NCBI GenBank assembly: GCA_013425425.1
Contig: JACCLJ010000004.1
Span: forward strand, 1-12,139
From: Microcaldota archaeon
GTDB taxonomy: Archaea > Micrarchaeota > Micrarchaeia > Anstonellales > Bilamarchaeaceae
DNA length: 12,139 bases
Direction: 5' to 3'
The stretch's first letter is position 1. Each line of letters begins with the position of its first letter. A model generated the notes under the pieces. It made no database searches and had not been told where the DNA came from. It was given only the letters and a program-made list of their open reading frames with translations. Both the position numbers and the translations under genes were made by a program. Below are positions 6,557 through 11,328 of this stretch, in pieces.

Positions 6557-6595
6557 ATTTTTTTCTCTTGCCGTCATCCTACTGCCGCTTAATGG

Positions 6596-6617
6596 TTTAA
6601 TAATTTTACTAGAGGTG
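6596..6617 (+). promoter_or_regulatory. TATA-like box and ribosome binding site of tspO
   Basis: TTTAATAATTTTAC (6596-6609) is followed by GAGGTG (6612-6617), ten bases before the ATG at 6628. The TATA-like box is 27 bases from the ATG, so either a leaderless start or an upstream promoter using the GAGGTG site is possible. Confidence 0.4.
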
Positions 6618-6627
6618 TTATCCTTGC

Positions 6628-7104
6628 ATGGACTACAAAAATGCGGCAAAACTCGTTGCAGCGGTCCTTCTCTGCCAGTTGGCGGGCATACTCGGCGCGG
6701 TTTTCACGACACCTTCCATCCCGACGTGGTATGCAACGCTCATCAAGCCTGCCTTCACGCCCCCATCCTGGATTTTCGGGCCCGCCTGGATAACGCTTTA
6801 TGCGCTTATGGGCATCGCGCTTTATCTCGTATGGAGGAAAGGCGAAGAAGGCGCCGATATCAAAAAAGCGCTTTCTATTTTCGGCATCCAGCTCGTTCTG
6901 AACACCTTATGGTCTATTCTTTTCTTCGGCCTCCACTCGCCGCTTTACGGCCTTGCCTGCATAATCGCGCTTTGGGCGGCGATAGCGGTTTCGATCTTTT
7001 TGTTCTATAAGATTTCCCGCGCTGCAGCCATACTTCTAATTCCATACCTCCTCTGGGTGTCATTCGCAACAATCCTGAACTTCCATATATGGCAGCTTAA
7101 CTGA
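6628..7104 (+). CDS. tspO: TspO/MBR family membrane protein
   Basis: A 158-residue protein with five hydrophobic helices, the normal size and topology of the TspO/translocator family. Signature blocks are visible: FTPPSWIFGPAW with WITLYALMGIALYLVW (about residues 43-69), QLVLNTLWSILFFG (about 88-101) and a C-terminal PYLLWVSFATILNFHIWQLN. Family members bind porphyrins and related ligands and are linked to stress responses and tetrapyrrole or sterol handling; the role in archaea is not settled. The ATG at 6628 follows GAGGTG. The gene diverges from the nine-repeat surface gene and converges on uppP with only 15 bases between stop codons, so it is probably transcribed alone. Identification is firm; ligand is unknown. 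Confidence 0.9.
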   Translation: MDYKNAAKLVAAVLLCQLAGILGAVFTTPSIPTWYATLIKPAFTPPSWIFGPAWITLYALMGIALYLVWRKGEEGADIKKALSIFGIQLVLNTLWSILFFGLHSPLYGLACIIALWAAIAVSIFLFYKISRAAAILLIPYLLWVSFATILNFHIWQLN

Positions 7105-7119
7105 AAAGACGATTGCATT

Positions 7120-7908
7120 TCATGATGCCATGGCACCCATGCGGACGGCCGCAAGAACAACCGCAGCAAGCGCAAGGCAGTAATAGCCGAATACCTGCAG
7201 TTTGCTCTCCTTAAGGACTTTGATCAGCAGGGCTATAGCAAAGTAGCCGACAATCGCAGAGACGGCGAATCCGAAGAGAACCGGAAGCAGCTCAACGTTT
7301 CCGAATAGTGCTTTCCTGCCCTCAAGCGCTGCCGCCCCCAATATCGGAATAACGCCTGCGAGAAAAGAGAATTTCGCCGCTTCCCCCCTTTCGATTCCAA
7401 GGAAAAGCGCCGTGCCGATCGTTGCACCGCTGCGCGATATCCCGGGCGCAACGGCCAATCCCTGCGCGATTCCGATTGCAAGCGAGCTTTTCGCATCTAT
7501 CTTCGCTTCTTTTTTTACTGCCGCCTCGTTTGCGGTTATAAGAAAAAAACCGGTTAAGCCGAGCGCCCCTGCGATTGCGACCGGATTCGAAAACATGCCC
7601 TCAAAAAAATCCCTGAATGCGAAGCCGATTATCGCGGTCGGGACCGCGGCAAGAATTATGAATGCAGCATATCGCATTTCCTTTTCCTTCCTTCCAACAA
7701 CCCCGCGCACGAGCGCGGCGATATCATTCCGGTAATAGCCGATTACAGCAAGAAGCGTACCGAGATGAAGCACTATATCAAATGCGACATCCGCCTCTAT
7801 CCCGAAAAAATACTGCGCAAGCGCGAGGTGTGCCGAGCTGGAGACCGGCAGCCACTCAGTGAGTCCCTGCAACGCACCCAGAAAAACCGCTTCTAATACA
7901 GACACCAT
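7120..7908 (-). CDS. uppP: undecaprenyl/polyprenyl-diphosphate phosphatase (BacA/UppP family)
   Basis: An integral membrane phosphatase of 262 residues that recycles polyprenyl diphosphate to the monophosphate lipid carrier. In an archaeon the carrier would be a dolichol-type polyprenol used for glycosylation rather than peptidoglycan. Both family signatures are present: (E/Q)xxxE as Q14-G-L-T-E18 in QGLTEWLPVSSSAHL, with H27, and PGxSRSxxT as PGISRSGAT near residues 155-163. About seven to eight hydrophobic segments are visible. The open frame also has a GTG at 7917, but the ATG at 7908 is preferred because GGTG lies six bases upstream of it. The gene is convergent with tspO, and downstream of the YkgJ-like gene with a 97-base gap that holds a striking inverted repeat. 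Assignment is firm; natural substrate chain length is inferred. Confidence 0.92.
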   Translation of the reverse strand: MVSVLEAVFLGALQGLTEWLPVSSSAHLALAQYFFGIEADVAFDIVLHLGTLLAVIGYYRNDIAALVRGVVGRKEKEMRYAAFIILAAVPTAIIGFAFRDFFEGMFSNPVAIAGALGLTGFFLITANEAAVKKEAKIDAKSSLAIGIAQGLAVAPGISRSGATIGTALFLGIERGEAAKFSFLAGVIPILGAAALEGRKALFGNVELLPVLFGFAVSAIVGYFAIALLIKVLKESKLQVFGYYCLALAAVVLAAVRMGAMAS

Positions 7909-7932
7909 ATTCCGCACCGTAAATGATGTAGG

Positions 7933-7995
7933 TGATGCATACCGTTCAACCGCCCTTCACAGCTTAAAGCTCCGGAGGCCATTAAGTATGCATCA
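7933..7995. repeat. 10-bp inverted repeat framing the uppP promoter
   Basis: TGATGCATAC at 7933-7942 and its exact reverse complement GTATGCATCA at 7986-7995 are separated by 43 bases. The midpoint (7964) falls on AGCTTAAAGCT (7961-7971), whose minus-strand reading CTTTAAGC is the best TATA-like element upstream of uppP. The proximal arm overlaps the predicted transcription start near 7939. This geometry suits an operator pair for a dimeric regulator. A transcribed long-loop hairpin is an alternative. Confidence 0.45.
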
Positions 7996-8013
7996 TGCTT
8001 ATTCATGCCGTAA

Positions 8014-8517
8014 TCAGGATTTAATTCTTGCTTTCGTCTTTTTCAGCAGGAATTCCATGCAATCCTTCACCTTTCCTTTCCCCCGGTTCCATTCCGCGAC
8101 GGTTTCTTTGTAGCAGTCCAATTCCTCCGCATATGCCCGCGGCATATTAGTGCCTAAAACCCTGAACAGGAACCCGGCCGGGATGGGGCATAATCTCGTT
8201 TTGAACCGGCCGTCGACTCCTTTCGGGAAGCTCCTGCAGACGCAGGGCGAAAAATCATGGATGGTGCAGCGTCCGCCTTCCAGAAAAAAACAGGGATGGG
8301 ATTTGATGCACAGGATGTATTCCGCCGGATATTTTCCATCCCAGCACTCCAGCACGGTTTCGTTGTCGAAATTAATCAGTTTTAGGGGATATATCTCCGC
8401 AAACCCGCCCACCGCCCTTCCGGTGCTTTCCGAAATCCGCAGGACATCGAATGCCGTTACGGTTATGTAAAGATTTTTGCAGCATTCTGCGGAACAGAGC
8501 AGGCACGGGCTTATCAT
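8014..8517 (-). CDS. YkgJ/UPF0153-type cysteine-cluster (zinc- or iron-binding) protein
   Basis: A 167-residue cytoplasmic protein from the ATG at 8517. It carries the family's N-terminal cluster CxxCxxxCC at residues 5-13 (CLLCSAECC) and the second block CFFLEGGRCTIHDFSPCVCRSFP, read as C..LE.GRC.IHDF.P.VCR.FP, with several further cysteines. Proteins of this group (YkgJ, UPF0153) are thought to bind Zn or an Fe-S cluster through these cysteines; one branch is FliB-like, but a specific reaction cannot be assigned. An upstream TTG at 8526 is in frame, but the ATG is preferred because the TTTTAAAA box at 8540-8547 is 26.5 bases away, ideal for a leaderless transcript. The gene diverges from the TauE-like exporter and shares that box. 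It may be cotranscribed into uppP or not; the 97-base gap with its own signals argues against. Confidence 0.8.
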   Translation of the reverse strand: MISPCLLCSAECCKNLYITVTAFDVLRISESTGRAVGGFAEIYPLKLINFDNETVLECWDGKYPAEYILCIKSHPCFFLEGGRCTIHDFSPCVCRSFPKGVDGRFKTRLCPIPAGFLFRVLGTNMPRAYAEELDCYKETVAEWNRGKGKVKDCMEFLLKKTKARIKS

Positions 8518-8539
8518 GGATTGCAATATGATAGTTAGA

Positions 8540-8547
8540 TTTTAAAA
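8540..8547. promoter_or_regulatory. shared bidirectional TATA-like palindrome
   Basis: TTTTAAAA is a perfect palindrome centred at 8543.5. The plus-strand ATG at 8569 is 25.5 bases from the centre and the minus-strand ATG at 8517 is 26.5 bases from it. No other equally good box lies in the 51-base divergent gap, and neither ATG has a clear ribosome binding site. One TBP site appears to serve two leaderless transcripts. Confidence 0.55.
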
Positions 8548-8568
8548 CCGGAAAACCCACTTATATCC

Positions 8569-9348
8569 ATGGACCTCCTGATACCGGCAGTATGCGTCAT
8601 ATTCGGTTTCATAGTAGGCACGCTTTCGGGACGGTTCGGGATAGGAGGCGCCATCATAACGATACCTTTTTTCAGGATAATCCTTGGCGTTGACGGGCAT
8701 ACTGCGATAGCAACTGCGCTTCCGCTTACGATTCCCACCGCCTTGGCGGGCGCCCTCGTTTTCCATAAGAAAGGGCTGATAAAATACGAGACCGCTCTTG
8801 TCGTGGGTTTGTCCGGTGTCCTGTTCTCCGTGCTCGGCGCGTATCTGACCGCCTTCTTTACATCCGGCTCATTGATGCTGATGAGTTCCGTGATGTTCTT
8901 CGCGCTCGCGTATATAATGTCAAGGGAAAAGGGGGAAATCGAAACCGTAGAATCGTCAGCCATATTCGGAAAGACGCTTTCATCCGTATTTATCGGCTGC
9001 ATCGCCGGTTTCGTTTCAGGATTTTTCGGAATAGGCGGAGGTGCCGTGCTCGTGCCAATGCTCGTCATCGTGCAAAAACTCCCGATAAAAAAAGCGATAC
9101 CCACCTCGCTTGCGACCATGGCGATTTACGCGATTCCCGGGTCGCTCACGCACTATGCCCTGGGCAACGTGAACACGGAACTTCTCGCGTTCGTCCTGAT
9201 GGGTTCGATAGTGGGAGCGCATTTCGGGGCTGAAGCCACGGTAAGGGAAGAGGAGAAAAAACTGTCGACCGCATTTTCCGTCTTCCTCGTTTTCCTCGGC
9301 CTGGTCCTCCTTGTCAATGAATTGCTGCGTATGGCGCCAATATTTTAG
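8569..9348 (+). CDS. TauE/SafE (TSUP) family membrane exporter
   Basis: A 259-residue membrane protein with about eight hydrophobic segments and the internal duplication typical of the TSUP family. The repeated motif is GTLSGRFGIGG at residues 17-27 in the first half and GFVSGFFGIGGG at 147-158 in the second, each followed by a P.F or P.L helix and a TS/TA-rich helix (AIATALPLTIPTALAG; AIPTSLATMAIYAIPG). Relatives export sulfite, sulfoacetate or other organosulfur anions; substrate cannot be read from the sequence. The ATG at 8569 lies 25 bases after the TTTTAAAA box, pointing to a leaderless message. It is divergent from the Cys-cluster gene and converges on radA with 22 bases between stop codons. 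The partner of the divergent pair does not reveal a sulfur pathway by itself. Confidence 0.85.
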   Translation: MDLLIPAVCVIFGFIVGTLSGRFGIGGAIITIPFFRIILGVDGHTAIATALPLTIPTALAGALVFHKKGLIKYETALVVGLSGVLFSVLGAYLTAFFTSGSLMLMSSVMFFALAYIMSREKGEIETVESSAIFGKTLSSVFIGCIAGFVSGFFGIGGGAVLVPMLVIVQKLPIKKAIPTSLATMAIYAIPGSLTHYALGNVNTELLAFVLMGSIVGAHFGAEATVREEEKKLSTAFSVFLVFLGLVLLVNELLRMAPIF

Positions 9349-9370
9349 AAAAAAAAGAGAAAATAAAAAC
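9349..9370 (-). terminator. T-rich terminator of the radA operon
   Basis: Immediately after the radA stop the minus strand runs GTTTTTATTTTCTCTTTTTT and continues T-rich to the stop of the convergent TauE-like gene. Archaeal RNA polymerase terminates on such T-tracts without a hairpin. No such tract is present on the plus strand, where the same bases are A-rich. Confidence 0.5.
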
Positions 9371-10324
9371 TCAGTCGCCCAATCCGTTTGGCGTTACCTT
9401 GAAAACACACTCGCCTTCCGGAAGGTTCGGGCTGTCGACGAGCCTGGCAATCCTTTTCTCGTCCTTTCCCTTCCTTAGGTAAAGCCTGTAGGTTGATGCG
9501 TGCGCAAGCACATGTCCGCCTATCGGCTTTGTCGGGTCGCCGAACATCATGCCCGGGTCATCCATGACCTGGTTTGTGACATAGATGGCGAGATTATGGT
9601 TGTCCGCAATCCTCTGTAGCGTATGGACGTGCTTATTCAGCTTCTGTTGCCTTTCTCCAAGCGCGGCCCGGCCCATATAATCAGCCCTAAATTGCGAGGT
9701 GAGGGAGTCCACGATGATGAGCTTTATGTTATGCTCTTTTATCAGGTCTTCGGCCCTCTCAACCAAAATCATCTGGTGATCGCTGTTCTCCGCGCGTGCG
9801 ACATGCATCCTCTTGAGCACCTCGTTCGGGTCAAGCCCCTGCGCTTCTGCAAGCTGGATGATCCTGTCGGGCCTGAACGTGTGTTCGGTATCGATAAAAA
9901 TCACCCCGCCCCCCAATCCGCCCTGTTCAACCGGTTTCTGGACATTGACGGCAAGCTGGAATGCGAGCTGGGTTTTTCCGCTGGAAAACCTTGCATACGC
10001 CTCGGTAATCGCCTGGGTTTCCACGCCACCGGCAAGAAGATCGTCAAGGTTTTTCGAACCCGTCGCAATCTTGCCTATATTCTTCCTCCTCTCAAGGACC
10101 TGCTCTCCTGTTTCATAGCCTACGTCCACCGCTTCTACAGCAGCCTCGACTATTTTCTTCGCCGTTTCGGTGCTTATCCCGGCCAGTTCCGCAAGGTCCT
10201 GCGGTGATGCCGTAGCCAGGGTCGAAAATTCTCCGAATCCGGCAGCCTTCAGCTTTTCCGCTGTTGCCTCGCCTACGCCGGGCAAATCTTCCAAATCCTT
10301 ATACAATTTCTTTTTTTCAGCCAT
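9371..10324 (-). CDS. radA: RadA recombinase with atypical Walker A
   Basis: The archaeal RecA/Rad51 orthologue, 317 residues, which forms filaments on single-stranded DNA and drives ATP-dependent strand exchange. Layout from the ATG at 10324: helix-hairpin-helix DNA-binding domain (DLPGVGEATAEKL, about 13-25), linker with the polymerisation region (GYETGEQVLERR, 69-80), Walker A at 111-118, Walker B LIIVD at 202-206, and the loop-2 region DDPGMMFGDPTKPIGGH at about 255-271. The P-loop reads ARFSSGKT instead of the usual GEFGSGKT: the first glycine is Ala and the fourth position is Ser, while G116, K117 and T118 are kept. AAAGGTGA lies five bases before the ATG and decides it over the GTG at 10333. 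It follows the small gene ending at 10340 by 15 bases, so the two are one operon. Identity is certain; the effect of the P-loop change is not. Confidence 0.95.
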   Translation of the reverse strand: MAEKKKLYKDLEDLPGVGEATAEKLKAAGFGEFSTLATASPQDLAELAGISTETAKKIVEAAVEAVDVGYETGEQVLERRKNIGKIATGSKNLDDLLAGGVETQAITEAYARFSSGKTQLAFQLAVNVQKPVEQGGLGGGVIFIDTEHTFRPDRIIQLAEAQGLDPNEVLKRMHVARAENSDHQMILVERAEDLIKEHNIKLIIVDSLTSQFRADYMGRAALGERQQKLNKHVHTLQRIADNHNLAIYVTNQVMDDPGMMFGDPTKPIGGHVLAHASTYRLYLRKGKDEKRIARLVDSPNLPEGECVFKVTPNGLGD

Positions 10325-10329
10325 GCGAC

Positions 10330-10337
10330 TCACCTTT
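10330..10337 (-). promoter_or_regulatory. ribosome binding site of radA
   Basis: Minus-strand AAAGGTGA is followed by GTCGC and the ATG at 10324. It overlaps the alternative GTG at 10333, which therefore is unlikely to start translation. It lies in the 15-base junction with the preceding gene. Confidence 0.65.
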
Positions 10338-10339
10338 CA

Positions 10340-10630
10340 TCATTTATTAGCATTAGGGAAAACAAGCAGTTTGAGATTCCCTATCTTTAAAGTGTAAAAC
10401 TCGTTTCCGTTCTTGGAAACATTCTTCCACATCCCGCCTACATTCATGTAAACCACATTTCCGTCCCGGTCCCGGTCGGTCTGCACAACCCTCAAATCCG
10501 GCCTATTGGAACCGGTTCGCGGCGCATCTCCGCCTGCCTTGGGTGTCCCTTCCCGCTCAGGATTAGCATTCTTCCCTGCACTGACTTCCTCATATCCCTC
10601 TTCAACCAAATCCACTTCCTCTTCTTTCAT
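10340..10630 (-). CDS. small protein of unknown function, first gene of the radA operon
   Basis: A 96-residue protein I do not recognise. Residues 1-55 are hydrophilic and probably disordered: an acidic start (MKEEEVDLVEEGYEEV), then Gly/Pro/Asn/Arg-rich sequence. Residues about 58-93 look like a compact beta-rich domain (GNVVYMNVGGMWKNVSKNGN, then EFYTLKIGNLKLLVFPN). The W68-x-N-x-SKNG-x-E-F/Y pattern recalls small beta-barrel proteins such as DUF736-like families found with replication and mobile-element genes, but the match is only by eye. AGGTGATT lies three to four bases before the ATG at 10630, and the stop is 15 bases before radA, so the pair is cotranscribed. A role in DNA recombination or single-strand binding is a guess from position. 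Confidence 0.7.
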   Translation of the reverse strand: MKEEEVDLVEEGYEEVSAGKNANPEREGTPKAGGDAPRTGSNRPDLRVVQTDRDRDGNVVYMNVGGMWKNVSKNGNEFYTLKIGNLKLLVFPNANK

Positions 10631-10640
10631 TCAAATCACC

Positions 10641-10692
10641 TAAGTATATACTTATATTATATACTTATATATACTAAGTAAGTATATACTAA
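10641..10692. repeat. TATATACT(T/A)A repeat and palindrome array before the radA operon
   Basis: Four plus-strand copies of TATATACT(T/A)A start at 10645, 10658, 10668 and 10683 (spacings 13, 10 and 15). Reverse copies TAAGTATATA lie at 10641-10650 and 10679-10688, producing perfect palindromes TAAGTATATACTTA (10641-10654) and AGTATATACT (10681-10690). The array ends immediately before AGGTGATT, the ribosome binding site of the small gene at 10630, so it must contain the operon's promoter and probably a regulator-binding array. Confidence 0.6.
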
Positions 10693-10807
10693 TGGATTTA
10701 AAACAGAATCTTTTTCAGAGAGGAAAAATTCGGCCGCTTTGATTAAAAATCAGACACTATAATCAGAACTGAACGAGAAGAAAAACCAGCCCAAACGTAT
10801 TCTTGCC

Positions 10808-11071
10808 TCAGCCTTCGGTTATCTTATAGACGAGATTTCCGGCGTGCACTTTCCCGGCAACCTTTATGGTAATATCATCCCCTGCCTGTGCAACCTCCAC
10901 TGGCTTGTGCACGACCTGCATTGACGTTATCGTTTCCTGCACTACCGTCGTTCCCTCCTTGTTCTCTATGGAAATCCTGTCGCCAACCTTCAGCTCCCCT
11001 TTGAGCTTAAGCGCTGCCACGTTCAGCTTCCCGAAAACATGATCAACCTCGCCCACCAATACCTTTGCCAT
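10808..11071 (-). CDS. stand-alone EF-Tu/IF-2 domain-2-like beta-barrel protein
   Basis: An 87-residue protein matching only domain 2 (the beta-barrel) of translational GTPases, with no GTP-binding motifs. Visible pattern: VGEVDHVFGKLNVAALKLKG, ELKVGDRISI, a TTVVQETITSMQV strand pair, and AQAGDDITIKVAGKVHAGNLVYKI, which parallels the GDNV/G..V..GD ordering of EF-Tu domain 2. Small archaeal proteins of this type are annotated as translation elongation factor-like; their function is unknown. The ATG at 11071 is preferred over the GTG at 11080 because GGGTGA (11082-11077) lies five bases upstream of it. A TTTATTTATTTT tract (11101-11112) is the likely TATA region, just downstream of the tRNA on the same strand. 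The next gene, the radA operon, starts 178 bases further, so it is probably monocistronic. Confidence 0.75.
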   Translation of the reverse strand: MAKVLVGEVDHVFGKLNVAALKLKGELKVGDRISIENKEGTTVVQETITSMQVVHKPVEVAQAGDDITIKVAGKVHAGNLVYKITEG

Positions 11072-11158
11072 ATTTTTCACCCGTAGGAAAAAGGAATAGA
11101 AAATAAATAAAGGTTACTGAAATCGGGCCCGAAGGGATTTGAACCCTTATCTCGGGGT

Positions 11159-11183
11159 TTCTCCTGCGATTAGGAGAAGGCAT
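11159..11183 (-). other. canonical 37/38 tRNA intron (25 bases)
   Basis: It lies after G37 of the anticodon loop and folds as a strict bulge-helix-bulge: anticodon stem CGGGG/CCCCG, central 4-bp helix CTTC/GGAG (one G-U pair), three-base bulges GGA and AAA, and an inner helix TGC/GCA. Cutting after the second base of each bulge restores a seven-base loop. Confidence 0.8.
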
Positions 11184-11205
11184 CCGAAGCCCCGCCGGTT
11201 ATCCA

Positions 11206-11248
11206 TTGCAAGCCTAGCGCTTTCCATATCAAAGGCAAGTTCAAGGCT
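11206..11248 (-). other. D-loop tRNA intron (43 bases)
   Basis: A relaxed bulge-helix-bulge: central 4-bp helix GCAA/TTGC, three-base bulges CCA and AAT, and inner helix GCCT/AGGC; no outer helix forms next to it. Cutting after the second base of each bulge joins AACC to TGGATA and yields a normal D-loop. Because GCAA occurs at both ends, a shifted junction giving AATGGATA is also possible; helix geometry favours the one stated. Confidence 0.65.
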
Positions 11249-11290
11249 GGTTGCCACACGGGCCCGTGAATAGAATTAGAATCGAATAAG

Positions 11291-11297
11291 CATTTAA
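11291..11297 (-). promoter_or_regulatory. TATA-like box of the tRNA-Arg gene
   Basis: Minus-strand TTAAATG, centred about 29 bases before the first tRNA base, in an AT-rich stretch between the tRNA and the aminopeptidase stop codon. Archaeal tRNA genes use ordinary TATA promoters, so position rather than sequence strength supports it. Confidence 0.3.
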
Positions 11298-11328
11298 CTT
11301 TGCACTTTTTCGCACGTTCATTGCCCTG

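Larger units (their letters stand above)
11124..11265 (-). tRNA. tRNA-Arg(UCG) with two introns
   Basis: Minus strand. The acceptor stem GGGCCCG/CGGGCCC with discriminator G73 encloses a T-arm AAGGG-TTCAAAT-CCCTT and an anticodon stem CGGGG/CCCCG. The spliced anticodon loop is CTTCGGA, anticodon UCG, which reads the Arg codon CGA. After removal of 43 and 25 bases the product is 74 bases without CCA, with A14, A15 (opposite U48), G18-G19, A20 and A21. A20, C35 and G73 fit arginine identity. Exons are 11265-11249, 11205-11184 and 11158-11124. The D-stem is weak: T10-G25 wobble, G11-C24, G12-C23 and a C13/A22 mismatch. A TATA-like TTAAATG lies at 11297-11291. CCA is not encoded. Confidence 0.9.

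Noticed and set aside
7120..7908. Loss of the first Glu in the UppP (E/Q)xxxE motif
   Set aside because: Gln at this position is an accepted variant of the family motif, and the second Glu, the His and PGISRSGAT are all present.
8535..9119. 194-residue minus-strand frame opposite the TauE-like gene
   Set aside because: Low-complexity Pro/Ser/Thr translation opposite a well-supported duplicated membrane protein; typical antisense shadow.
10095..10120. GYETG in the RadA linker as a damaged FxxA polymerisation motif
   Set aside because: From memory GFETG-like linkers are common in euryarchaeal RadA, so this is ordinary variation.
11124..11265. Alternative readings of the tRNA as tRNA-Pro(CGG) or as a class II tRNA with a long variable arm
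   Set aside because: The Pro reading puts a C/A mismatch at the top of the anticodon stem and lacks A73. The long-arm reading leaves ACCCCGAGAT unexplained between arm and T-stem. The two-intron Arg model gives a complete 74-base tRNA.
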